Part shown: positions 8,331-16,938 of the stretch, piece by piece
How the letters are laid out: every line of letters starts with the position of its first letter
How positions within the stretch are numbered: the stretch's first letter is position 1
From: a virus
Virus record (IMG/VR): IMGVR_UViG_3300007735_000624
Location: 1 to 32,807 of that record
Reading direction: 5' to 3' (one strand)
DNA length: 32,807 nucleotides
Translations under genes and position numbers: made by a program
The notes under the pieces: generated by a model
Told to the model about the DNA's origin: nothing
Seen by the model: only the letters and a program-made list of their open reading frames with translations
The model's database searches: none

Positions 8331-8488
8331 GAATCTCAGCCAAAGTCTATAACAAGCATTGCGATGAGTTATCCGCTGAGGAGAGCAAGCATTTAGCAGA
8401 GCTGGTAGCTCTGGCTATCTTAGATCAGGAAGATTCTGCTCCAGCTATGCAGGTATTAGCTGGAGCTATGATGTTTATAGGAGTTTAA
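7872..8488 (+). CDS. tail assembly chaperone, long form by -1 frameshift (gpGT-like)
   Basis: After the AAA codon at 8289-8291, slipping back one base lets translation continue in the -1 frame from 8291 to the stop at 8486-8488. It adds 65 residues (RNLLRDDVRRWKLRISAKVY and onward, ending AMQVLAGAMMFIGV) and gives about 205 residues in total. The added part has no start codon of its own in that frame close to the overlap, which is why it looks like an orphan. A short ATG frame at 8320 stops after ten codons. In phage λ the long form recruits the tail tube protein while the short part binds the tape measure; the same split is inferred here. Confidence 0.8.
8285..8291 (+). promoter_or_regulatory. 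-1 ribosomal frameshift slippery site GGGAAAA
   Basis: The zero-frame codons are GAG GGA AAA GAA, so the heptamer reads G GGA AAA, the exact X XXY YYZ phase needed for tandem -1 slippage. It lies 37 bases before the zero-frame stop at 8328-8330, and the -1 frame is open for 65 codons. λ uses the related GGGAAAG in the same gene position. No strong downstream hairpin is obvious by eye. Confidence 0.85.
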
Positions 8489-8491
8489 GTT

Positions 8492-10063
8492 ATGTCAACT
8501 GTAGTAGAAGTTATAGAGGCTAAATACGTATTAGATGCTTCAGGCTATAAGAAAGGAGCTAAAGAAGTAGAAGATGCTTCTAAGAAGGCTAGTAGTGCGG
8601 CTAAGAATACAGATAAGACAGATACTAAGAAAGTCGGACCATCGTTTAAGGGATTAGCGACTGATGCTTTTGGGATTATTAAAGAAGTCGGACAAGCGGT
8701 AGCGGCGGCTCTAGCTGTAGAGTTTGCTCTCATAGGATCCTCTATGAAGAAGGCGGCTGAGTTTGAGAGTTTAGTAAGCTCTATAGAAGCTGTAGAAGGA
8801 TCAGCGGAGAAGGCTAGGAGAAGTCTTAGTAGGCTTAGAGATATAGCGAAGGCTCCAGGCTTAGGAGTTAAGGAAGCTACTACTGGTTACCTGGGATTAA
8901 GGAGAGCTGGCTTAGGAACTGAATTCAGTATGAGAGCGGTAGCTGGAGCGGGTAAAGCTAATGCTCTATCTGGAGGAGGTAAGGAGAATTTAGATAGAGT
9001 GCTTATGGCTATGAGCCAGATAGCGAATAAGGCTAACCTCTCTGCTGAGGAGCTTTTGCAGTTAACAGAGGCTGGAGTAAATGTTAATCAGATGCTCAAA
9101 GATGCTTTTGGTACTGCTGATACTGAGAAGCTCCAAAAGATGGGCGTTACCTCTAAACAAGCTCTGGAAGCGATTGTAGCAGGTTTCGAGAAACTACCTG
9201 AGAAGGCTGGAGGTACTCAGAACGCTTTTGATAACCTGGCTGATGCAATAGACTTTACTCAGATTGCGATAGGAGGAGCCTTTAATAAAGCCTTCCTGGA
9301 GAATATAAATAACTTTGGTAATACTATATCAGAGCTAGAGAGCTCAGGTTTCTTTACTACTTTTGGAGAGCTCCTGGCTAATACCTTCTCTCAGTTTACT
9401 GATAACTTTGGAGGCTTTAAGGAAACTATAGTTAACGTAGCCGCCATTGTATTAGTAGCTAATGAAAGGATAACTAACTTCATAACTGGCATAGTAGGAG
9501 TAGCTAAAGCTATTTATGACTTCCTAGCTAATATCCCTGGCTTTAAGTACCTAATGAAATATAACCCTATTGAGCTTCTTTACTCTGGCGGAGAAGGTGT
9601 AGAGGATCAGTTTAAGAGGATTAAAGCTACTCTCCTGGCTTCTGATGAGGCTGGAAAGAAGAGAGCTGAGAGGCAGGCTCAGAAAGATGCTATAGCTAAT
9701 GAGAAAGATGCTAGAGAAGAGCAGATTCAAGCCTCTAAGATGCAGGCTCAGGAGCTGGCTAAAGCTCAGGAGGAGAAGGATAAGGCTAACAGAAAGAAAC
9801 TCTCAGAGATAGCAGAGCATACTCGTAAGACTGCTGAGAATACTAATCCAGCTCCTAACATAGCTGATAGGATTCTAGGAGGAGGTACTTTAGCTGGGAG
9901 AGGCTTATCTAAGCAGGAGCTAACTGATATGGCTGGAGGATCTCCTAACAGAAGTAAGGATATTAAACAAGCTCTGGTAGAGCTGGGAGTAGCTATAGAA
10001 AGGGAGATTAGCCGTACTGCTAATGTAACAGTAGGGAGAAACGTTAGCAGGAGAGAGGTTTAA
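8492..10063 (+). CDS. tape measure protein
   Basis: This 523-residue protein sets tail length. Residues 90-260 carry the tape-measure N-terminal domain: FESLVSSIEAVEGSAEKARRS, LRDIAKAPGLGVKEATTGYLGLRRAG, a GGKENLDRVLMAMSQIANKANLSAEELLQLTEAGVNV stretch and FEKLPEKAGGTQNAFDNLADA. Hydrophobic helices follow near residues 310-345 (VNVAAIVLVANERITNFITGI), then a Lys/Glu/Gln-rich coiled coil from about 385 to 440. The ATG comes three bases after the chaperone long-form stop. At the usual ~0.15 nm per residue, 523 residues predict a tail near 80 nm, which is short for a siphovirus. Confidence 0.92.
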   Translation: MSTVVEVIEAKYVLDASGYKKGAKEVEDASKKASSAAKNTDKTDTKKVGPSFKGLATDAFGIIKEVGQAVAAALAVEFALIGSSMKKAAEFESLVSSIEAVEGSAEKARRSLSRLRDIAKAPGLGVKEATTGYLGLRRAGLGTEFSMRAVAGAGKANALSGGGKENLDRVLMAMSQIANKANLSAEELLQLTEAGVNVNQMLKDAFGTADTEKLQKMGVTSKQALEAIVAGFEKLPEKAGGTQNAFDNLADAIDFTQIAIGGAFNKAFLENINNFGNTISELESSGFFTTFGELLANTFSQFTDNFGGFKETIVNVAAIVLVANERITNFITGIVGVAKAIYDFLANIPGFKYLMKYNPIELLYSGGEGVEDQFKRIKATLLASDEAGKKRAERQAQKDAIANEKDAREEQIQASKMQAQELAKAQEEKDKANRKKLSEIAEHTRKTAENTNPAPNIADRILGGGTLAGRGLSKQELTDMAGGSPNRSKDIKQALVELGVAIEREISRTANVTVGRNVSRREV

Positions 10064-12429
10064 TGCCTAGAGCTAAGTTTGATATAACAATAGATGGAGA
10101 TCAATGGAGGCAGAAGAGAGATAGGATAGGCTTCTCTGCTGGAGGAGATACCTTTAATACTGGAGAGTACTTCTCTGATACCTGGATAGATCCATTAACA
10201 GATACACTCTTCCTACGTCCCAGATGCTACTACGTTAACTGGTATACAAGTAATACAGCTCCTTACGATAAATTAGGCTTAGCTGACTTTGGACTCTCCT
10301 CTCCCTGGAAAGAAACTGATATTACTGGAGTAGGAGGTAGCAGATACCTAGAAGGTACTCCAGCCTCCTCAGGAGTAGCAGTACAAACTACCAGCTCCTA
10401 CGCTAAGAATACTGGCTTTTACGTTGGCTTCTTTGCATACTCAGAAGGCTCTACCTATATTGCGATGGAGTGCGGTTACTCTAATACTCCTGGAGTCGCT
10501 AATGATACAGCTCTAAGAATTTATTCAGATGGAGTTTGTGAAGTATGGAGAGGAGGGAAGAAGGTTACTGAAGGCAAGCTCTCTGGTACTAATGGCTCCT
10601 CTAAACTGGAGAATAACCTCTTTGAATTTATCATTCTCCCTTGTAGACATAAAGAACTCCTGGTACTCAGTACTAAGGGAAATGGAGTTAGAGCTATCTT
10701 TGAAGATATCTTAGATACAGATCCTTCTCCTACCATTACTCCAGCCTCCAGATTCTGGATCAGAATGAACGGAACTGTTAAGTTTCAGGCTTCTCCTCTG
10801 AAGTTCGCTACCTCTGGCTATGCTTCTTCTTTTGTCTATGACCTGGCTTCTCCTCCTCCTGTAGGAGCTACTCTGGAGCCTATCAATAATCCAGCCTGGG
10901 CTTCAGGCTCTGGTACTGTTTATGGAGATATCAGCTATAGAACTGGTAACTCAGATGCGGTAGCAGTCAGCCTGGTTAGGGAAGATGGTACTACGGCTTT
11001 TGTACCTAATGGAGTCTTAAACAAGCTCAGGATAAAAGCTACTCTCTCAGGTAATGGAAGCTCCTCTCCTGCCGTCTATGGAGTAGCTGGAGGCTATCAG
11101 AGGGAGAGAGCTTTTACAGATGATTCAGAGGTAGCTAACCTGGGTAATAGCTGGCAGAAGATTAGCTATCAGGTTCCTGAAACTGGAGGATCTAGCTTTA
11201 CTTTTGATCTCTTTAATCCTTCTCAGGCTGGAATAACTGGGCTCTATGACCATAGTAATAAACCTGTATTAGTGTACTTAGGAGATACCATAGTTCACGA
11301 AGGTATGACTGAGCCCATAGAATTTCAGTACTCTACTACTACTGCTTCAGATAAGGCTATTCTGAAATCTAATGCTCATATAACTGAGCTCCTCAAGAGT
11401 TACCAGTTCAGAGAGAGAATGATCTTTGATAATATGCTTATCTCTCACGCTACAGATGACTGTATTATCAGGAGACTTGTACACTTAGTAGGAGGTACTG
11501 ATTATGATCTGAACCTTCAAACTGCTTCAGTAAGAGCTGGAGATAAAGCTCCTGCTACTTGCGGAGATTTCATAGAGATAGCTGACATAGGAGAGAACGC
11601 TTGGAGCTACCTCTCTAAAGTTATGCAGGATTATTTAGGCGGGTGGTGGTATGGAGAGTATCCAGTACTAGATACTGGAGCTCCTAATACTTTCATTAAA
11701 TTTACTACCAAAAGCCAGAGCTCTATAAATGGCTCAGCCAGTAAATATACATGGTATGAAACTACGGCTGATGCTATAGCGGCTGGGAAGCCTACAGATG
11801 AAGCCTGGAGGTATGTATACAGAGAGCAGAGATACCATTATATAGCTCCTGAGGGAAATGAGGTTATAGTTACTGGCTATGATAATAGGCTAGGTTTACC
11901 AGTACAAGCGGTAAAGAAGGATCTAGCTTCCATAGATCCTACTACTCCTCCAAGCTCTAGACCTGCTAACTGGCTAGGAGTAGTCAAGAGCATAGGCTTA
12001 ACTAACAGAGCCATAGTTACCCAGGATCTAGCGGATTCAGCTTGTACTCTGCTCTTTGAAAGATGCTCAGTCGCTAGAGAGGTTAGAGAGATAGAGGTAG
12101 AGCTACCTGTAAATGATACTACTGGGTTTCCTATCTGGGTATCAGATAAGGTAACTCTAGATGGATTAGGAGACTATATTGTTACCTCCATTTCAGGAGA
12201 GGTTATCAAGGATCCAGAAACTTTCCTTCAGAGTCAGCCTGGAGAGAACTGGATCTGGCGACCAGCTACTATAATCCTGAGTAACATTACTGGTTACTCG
12301 GATGCTACTTCTTTTGAGGATATAGTAAACCTGAGTACCATAAATGGAGTTAGGAACTTCATAGCTAGGAGAGGCTTCATAGAAGGATCAGTTACCAGGC
12401 TACCTCTCTATCAGCGAAATAACTTATGA
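10063..12429 (+). CDS. large tail protein, putative distal tail/hub
   Basis: The 788-residue protein directly follows the tape measure gene with a TAATG overlap. The first ~270 residues look like a β-sandwich (SRYLEGTPASSG, TGFYVGFFAYSEGSTYIAMEC, ending in ASRFWIRMNGTVKFQAS). The middle and C-terminal part has a tail-hub character: VLVYLGDTIVHEGMTEPIEFQYS, HITELLKSYQFRERM, AWSYLSKVMQDYLGGWWYG, then VWVSDKVTLDGLGDYIVTSISGEV near the end, as in tail-associated proteins that form the base of the tube. A carbohydrate-binding role for the N-terminal domain is possible but unproven. Distal tail and hub functions may be fused in this one protein. Confidence 0.6.
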   Translation: MPRAKFDITIDGDQWRQKRDRIGFSAGGDTFNTGEYFSDTWIDPLTDTLFLRPRCYYVNWYTSNTAPYDKLGLADFGLSSPWKETDITGVGGSRYLEGTPASSGVAVQTTSSYAKNTGFYVGFFAYSEGSTYIAMECGYSNTPGVANDTALRIYSDGVCEVWRGGKKVTEGKLSGTNGSSKLENNLFEFIILPCRHKELLVLSTKGNGVRAIFEDILDTDPSPTITPASRFWIRMNGTVKFQASPLKFATSGYASSFVYDLASPPPVGATLEPINNPAWASGSGTVYGDISYRTGNSDAVAVSLVREDGTTAFVPNGVLNKLRIKATLSGNGSSSPAVYGVAGGYQRERAFTDDSEVANLGNSWQKISYQVPETGGSSFTFDLFNPSQAGITGLYDHSNKPVLVYLGDTIVHEGMTEPIEFQYSTTTASDKAILKSNAHITELLKSYQFRERMIFDNMLISHATDDCIIRRLVHLVGGTDYDLNLQTASVRAGDKAPATCGDFIEIADIGENAWSYLSKVMQDYLGGWWYGEYPVLDTGAPNTFIKFTTKSQSSINGSASKYTWYETTADAIAAGKPTDEAWRYVYREQRYHYIAPEGNEVIVTGYDNRLGLPVQAVKKDLASIDPTTPPSSRPANWLGVVKSIGLTNRAIVTQDLADSACTLLFERCSVAREVREIEVELPVNDTTGFPIWVSDKVTLDGLGDYIVTSISGEVIKDPETFLQSQPGENWIWRPATIILSNITGYSDATSFEDIVNLSTINGVRNFIARRGFIEGSVTRLPLYQRNNL

Positions 12430-12635
12430 TGGTAAAGCTAGACATAGGAGGAGCTGGAGAGCAGATAACTCTGGAGGTATCTATATCTGGATGCGAATGC
12501 AGAGCTGAGGATTTCCTTCTAGAACTTGTAAGGTTTACTAACAAGTTCAGAGCTGAGGCTGATGCTAGAGCTCCTGAATCTACTATAAAGGCTAAGCCTT
12601 GCGGATGTAAGGAAATCAAACTAAATGCCGAATAA
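12426..12635 (+). CDS. small cysteine-containing tail-region protein
   Basis: The 69-residue product is coupled at both ends: its ATG overlaps the previous stop and its 3' end overlaps the next gene by 11 bases. It has two CxC-type pairs, CEC at residues 23-25 and CGC near 59-61, separated by a helix (EDFLLELVRFTNKFRAEADARA). The four cysteines could bind one metal ion. I know no named family for it. Its place between hub and tip genes suggests a virion or tail-assembly component. A metal-binding role is inferred from cysteine spacing only. Confidence 0.6.
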   Translation: MMVKLDIGGAGEQITLEVSISGCECRAEDFLLELVRFTNKFRAEADARAPESTIKAKPCGCKEIKLNAE

Positions 12636-15600
12636 TGGTCTTATCTTTTCTACGGATAGCCTAGAGTATAGGCTTGAATCTCATCTAGTATCAGCTACTG
12701 GATCTGGCTCAGGAACTCTGGCGAAAGGTCATACTGCGACAGCTTATACAGAGTATGTACCTAATTCAGTTAACGTGCTCCAGGGCATATTTCTCCAGGT
12801 TAGCTCCTCAGATGATGGAGCTGGTACTACCTCCTGGCAGGCTAAATATGATGGAGTAGGAGCTCCTGCTGGAGGCTATATTGTAGGAGCTCCAGCCTTC
12901 AGAAATACAGTAGAGATAGTAGTAAGGCTCAGAGGCTTAAAGATTTATACTAAGCTGACTGGAAGCCTCTTTAGAGTAGTTTGGAATACTACTGAAATCT
13001 GGGTAAATGGAGCTATCTCTACTGTACTGACTGGTACTGATGTTACAAGTAATGGAGTCGGACCTAATTATATAAACTTCATAGGAGCTCCTCTTTATGC
13101 TACTGGCTCGGCCTCAGCCTCTAAAGTATTTACTCCTCCGACTTATGATCCGTGTAACCCAGGAAACTTAGCGTATATGGTTCAGGCTTCAGCGGCTTCT
13201 ACTATTCAGGCTGGCTGGAGGTTTAAGGATCAAGACGAGAACTGGGTAGCTTTAGACTGCGATACCTGGAGTAATAGTATTCCAGGCTCTATGCTATGTC
13301 CATTTAACCTGAACTTTAGTAATGAGGTTACTGTTACTGATACTTACTCTATAGAGATTCATTCTTTTACCTATTCTAAGACTCAGGTTACTTATGATGG
13401 AAGGAGAGCTCTTCAGCAGAGAGTCATAGGAGAGTGCGTTTCAGAAGAGGGAGGTACTGTAGTCTATGACCAGATAGTTACTGGTTACTGCTTGAATCCT
13501 TGTACTGGAGAGTATAGTAATGGCTTCATAGATGCTTACATTACTGAGGTATGGAATGAATCTCATGGAGGCTCAGCTAGAGCTATCCCTAACCTAGAGA
13601 GGAGCATAGTAAGACTAAACAGTAACTATAAAGCTCTCTGGAGGAGGTTTCATTTCCCAGAGGTTAGAGGCTCTGCTACCAGAAGCTGTACTGATGGAGC
13701 TGTAACTGTTACGACTGGAGGAGAAACTACTGTTTACCCAGATTTAGGGAATGACTTCTTAGAGGTAGTAACTAATGCTACTAGCCTGGTAGAGGACTGC
13801 TTCCCAGCTCATATCTATACAGAAAGAACTATGAGTAAGAGCCAGAGCTACGTTAAAAGCTGGTCGTATCAAGGCTCTACAGTTTGCCTATGTCCGCCTC
13901 CTTCAGTTCCTATTCCCAGTTGCCCGCCAGGCTCAGTCATTAGCTGGAGTTGTACTAACCTGCCTATAGTCGATCCTACAGTTAATCAGCTAGAAACTAT
14001 AGGGATTCAGTTTCCAAGCTATGTAGGAACTCTAAACACTTATCAAGGTCATTTAGATAAGATGATGAGATACCTGGGAAGCTGGGTAAACCCGCAATGG
14101 GCTTTAGCCTATCATAAGGATAACTGGGAGGTAGATGGATCTCCTCAGGATTATGATCAGTACTGGAGCTCTATTAAAGAGCAGTACCTCTATAATGCTA
14201 GCCTTCCCTCTAATCCTAGAACCAGGAACTCTATGATAGCCTCTCCTATGTACTGGGATAATGGTAACCAGCCTTTTCAGGATGCGTTCTTTGGAGGCTT
14301 TAGATGGATAGGAGTAGGGAGGTTTAAGATCCTCTCAGCCTCTCTACCTAATCATATAACGCTCAGCTCTACCAGATCAGGAAGCTGGAGCTCTGATAAC
14401 TGTTCAGTAAGCATAGGAGCTGGAGGCTTAACTGTATCTGGCTTCTCTGGTACTCCAGCTTACATAGAGCTCGATCTGGCTAATTACTCTGTAGATCCTT
14501 ACCTCCTGCTCTTGAAGGCTCATGAGGTTCAGGTTAGCTGGAATACCTCTAACGTAGCGAATATAGATATTAGCTTCATAGGAGCAGATAACGTCAGCTC
14601 TTATATAGGTAATGCTCAGGCTCTCTATCCTCTTCCTGCTGGGCTTCAGAATAAGTACGCTGGATCCTGGGGCATAGATAATGGAGCTGGAGTCATTCTA
14701 GATATAGGCTACGACCAGCTTAGCTCAGGAGAGAGCTTTACTGCTATGAGCGATAATCAGAGAGTAGCTGGCTTCCAGCTTGGAAAGGCTAAGCAGTTCG
14801 CTAAGCTCAGGTTTACCATTACTCCTACTAATCCAGCGAATCCAGTTACTATTTACTTTCCTACTTTTAACCTGAATCATACTCATCCGATGCTCTACTG
14901 GGAGAATAGTAAAGCTCTTAGTATGCTCTGGCATAACAGCTCAGGTATCCGCTGGGGAAATATGAGATGGTACGATACTATCTTAGGCTTCCAGAATCCT
15001 CCTCTCATAGATGGTATGGGTACTGCTAGTACTATTATTGATGCTATGGCTTATAGGTACAGAATCCTTCTAGGTACTGGAGGTACTAACCTAGCATCTA
15101 CCATTACTACAGATCTGAGCTCTCTCTATGATAGCTACGAAGGTCAGAGTATCAGCGTGGTAGATAAGTTTAGCTGTAGCTTTATCCTGCCTAAAGGTAA
15201 TGGGAATGATGTTAGATATGCTCTTGTAAATAGCTTTTCAGAGATACCTCCTCTAGCCTGCTTCCCATATAGAAAGAGAAATACTAATACCTGGCTTCCT
15301 ACTGGTAACTACGCTCAAACTGTATATGACTGGGTACAAGATGGAAGGTATCTCATTAGTACTAATAATGCTCCTGCCAGGCTTCAAACTGATGCAGGAG
15401 TAGACTCAGGAGCCTTCCTATCTCCTGGAGAGCCAGGCTGGAGTATCTGGGCTTTTAATCCAGTACTAAACAATACAGAAGATAACTGGAGGATAACTTC
15501 AGGAAATACAGTCTATGCCAAAGTTAGACCATTTCACGGCTGGTTTACAGTACTCAGATTCTGTAAATGTAACTCTTCTCTAGATGTAGATCTAGCCAGT

Positions 15601-16110
15601 AACCTCCATATTCACGCTATAGCTCTTCCTAATGGCGATGTTCAGATAAGGAAGGCTGATAACGGCATTAACTTTACTACAGTCAATACTTTAAGCATAA
15701 ACGCTACGTCTATACATATAGCGATAGATAGGCAGAGCTCTACTCAGAAGCTCTATCTAGTAGCTGAAATCAATAATCAGATTAAGCTCTATACAGCTAC
15801 TCACCCAGAAGGTACTTTTACTTTGGCTAGAACTATTGCGAGCGGATCTAAACCTATCATAGTCATAGGAAGAGATGGAAATAGATATATCTACTGGCTA
15901 GATGGAGTAGCAATTAAAGGAGAGAAAACGGATAGAGCTGATACTATTCTATCCTCTGGCTTTACGGTAGTAAACTCAGGAGTAGATGATGAGTGTTTAG
16001 CGGCGGATGAAGATGTTTACTCTGGAGGGAACAGAAGGCTAATACTAATAGACGTAGAAGCTGGAAGCCTTACCCAGAGAGAGAGCTTAGATGGAGAGAA
16101 CTTTAGCTAA
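12625..16110 (+). CDS. large tail tip / fibre protein, cysteine-rich
   Basis: This is the largest product, with 1161 residues. Its start overlaps the preceding gene. Residues 1-170 form a lectin-like β domain. Residues 170-450 are unusually cysteine-rich for a tail protein (PTYDPCNPG, ALDCDTW, MLCPF, GECVS, GYCLNPCTGEYSNGF, STVCLCPPPSVPIPSCPPG). The middle part (about 560-760) again looks like a carbohydrate-binding sandwich (NCSVSIGAGGLTVSGF, then YIELDLANY). The last ~170 residues resemble a β-propeller (AIALPNGDVQIRKADNGINF, VAEINNQIKLYTATHPEGTF, IVIGRDGNRYIYWLDG). It probably forms the tail tip and contacts the host surface. No catalytic motif is evident. Confidence 0.65.
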   Translation: MPNNGLIFSTDSLEYRLESHLVSATGSGSGTLAKGHTATAYTEYVPNSVNVLQGIFLQVSSSDDGAGTTSWQAKYDGVGAPAGGYIVGAPAFRNTVEIVVRLRGLKIYTKLTGSLFRVVWNTTEIWVNGAISTVLTGTDVTSNGVGPNYINFIGAPLYATGSASASKVFTPPTYDPCNPGNLAYMVQASAASTIQAGWRFKDQDENWVALDCDTWSNSIPGSMLCPFNLNFSNEVTVTDTYSIEIHSFTYSKTQVTYDGRRALQQRVIGECVSEEGGTVVYDQIVTGYCLNPCTGEYSNGFIDAYITEVWNESHGGSARAIPNLERSIVRLNSNYKALWRRFHFPEVRGSATRSCTDGAVTVTTGGETTVYPDLGNDFLEVVTNATSLVEDCFPAHIYTERTMSKSQSYVKSWSYQGSTVCLCPPPSVPIPSCPPGSVISWSCTNLPIVDPTVNQLETIGIQFPSYVGTLNTYQGHLDKMMRYLGSWVNPQWALAYHKDNWEVDGSPQDYDQYWSSIKEQYLYNASLPSNPRTRNSMIASPMYWDNGNQPFQDAFFGGFRWIGVGRFKILSASLPNHITLSSTRSGSWSSDNCSVSIGAGGLTVSGFSGTPAYIELDLANYSVDPYLLLLKAHEVQVSWNTSNVANIDISFIGADNVSSYIGNAQALYPLPAGLQNKYAGSWGIDNGAGVILDIGYDQLSSGESFTAMSDNQRVAGFQLGKAKQFAKLRFTITPTNPANPVTIYFPTFNLNHTHPMLYWENSKALSMLWHNSSGIRWGNMRWYDTILGFQNPPLIDGMGTASTIIDAMAYRYRILLGTGGTNLASTITTDLSSLYDSYEGQSISVVDKFSCSFILPKGNGNDVRYALVNSFSEIPPLACFPYRKRNTNTWLPTGNYAQTVYDWVQDGRYLISTNNAPARLQTDAGVDSGAFLSPGEPGWSIWAFNPVLNNTEDNWRITSGNTVYAKVRPFHGWFTVLRFCKCNSSLDVDLASNLHIHAIALPNGDVQIRKADNGINFTTVNTLSINATSIHIAIDRQSSTQKLYLVAEINNQIKLYTATHPEGTFTLARTIASGSKPIIVIGRDGNRYIYWLDGVAIKGEKTDRADTILSSGFTVVNSGVDDECLAADEDVYSGGNRRLILIDVEAGSLTQRESLDGENFS

Positions 16111-16562
16111 TGGCGTTAAGAACTGATAGAACTGTAGAGCCTGGATTTAGTCAGGTAACCCAAACTCAGAATTCGGTTATCCCAGATGAGGGAACTTTTA
16201 CTCCTGATCTCTATGGGAGTACTGGAGCTCTTGACTGGGATAGCCTTACCTCGCTAGGTAGATATCAGAAAGTAGGTAATAAGGTTTCTGTAGATATCTA
16301 TATTAACGGTACTAACCTGCTTGATCAAGGAGCTGGCTTCCTGAGGATAGGCTCATTTCCTTTCTCTGCTAATGCCAGTACCTTTACTAATATAGGTTAC
16401 GTTCAGTCAGATAAGGCTATAAATCAGGTTAGGTTTACTAATAATGGTACTGAGGCTATCCTGCTTAATAATGGAGCGGCGGCTCCAGTATCAGCCATTA
16501 GCTTAGGAGCTAACCTTTCCCTAATGCTGAGGATAGATTACTGGCTGGTAGATCCTGCTTAA
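16110..16562 (+). CDS. receptor-binding-type β-sandwich protein
   Basis: The 150-residue product starts on the stop of the tail tip gene (TAATG). After a short linker it reads DEGTFTPDLYGSTGALDWDSLTS and then LGRYQKVGNKVSVDIYINGTN, a pattern common at the C-termini of phage tail fibres (GTFTPxLxG followed by GxYxKVGNxVxV), and ends in IDYWLVDPA. Normally this module is part of a longer fibre; here it is a separate short gene. It is likely a tip or receptor-binding subunit on the virion surface. The sugar or protein target cannot be read from the sequence. Confidence 0.6.
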   Translation: MALRTDRTVEPGFSQVTQTQNSVIPDEGTFTPDLYGSTGALDWDSLTSLGRYQKVGNKVSVDIYINGTNLLDQGAGFLRIGSFPFSANASTFTNIGYVQSDKAINQVRFTNNGTEAILLNNGAAAPVSAISLGANLSLMLRIDYWLVDPA

Positions 16563-16610
16563 TGCATCATTTAGGTTTAGAGATTAGTCTAATAAAGAGA
16601 GAGAGAAATA

Positions 16611-16934
16611 ATGGCTTATAATAACGTAGCTCAGCGAATCGCAGTAACAGTAGATAGTACTACTCCAGTAAAGCTCTTTGGCTCTAATACAGCTACTAGG
16701 ATAGGCTGGCGGGTAGTCATTCCAACTTCTCTAGGCTCAGGGATAGGAGTTAGATTTCAGGTACAAACTGCTGGAAGTACAGCTCCTACAAAAGCTGATA
16801 TGTTAGTAGGATGCTCAGCCAGAGGAGAGGCTGGAGCTCTGGTAGTAGATGGAGCCTCAGCTAGCCTAGATGTTTATGCGGTACTAGAATCTGGAGCCAG
16901 CATCAGCCTTAAAGGAGAGGAGATCCTAAGCTAA
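16611..16934 (+). CDS. small virion protein, unknown
   Basis: The 107-residue protein is β-rich and Ala/Gly/Ser-rich (AQRIAVTVDSTTPVKLFGSN, ATRIGWRVVIPTSLGSGIGVRFQVQ, ending in ASISLKGEEILS). It has its own ribosome binding site, AAAGAGAGAGAGAAATA, after a 48-base gap. It resembles small decoration-type proteins coded beside fibre genes, but I recognise no named family. The next gene follows after 4 bases, so the two are probably made together. Confidence 0.5.
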   Translation: MAYNNVAQRIAVTVDSTTPVKLFGSNTATRIGWRVVIPTSLGSGIGVRFQVQTAGSTAPTKADMLVGCSARGEAGALVVDGASASLDVYAVLESGASISLKGEEILS

Positions 16935-16938
16935 GATA

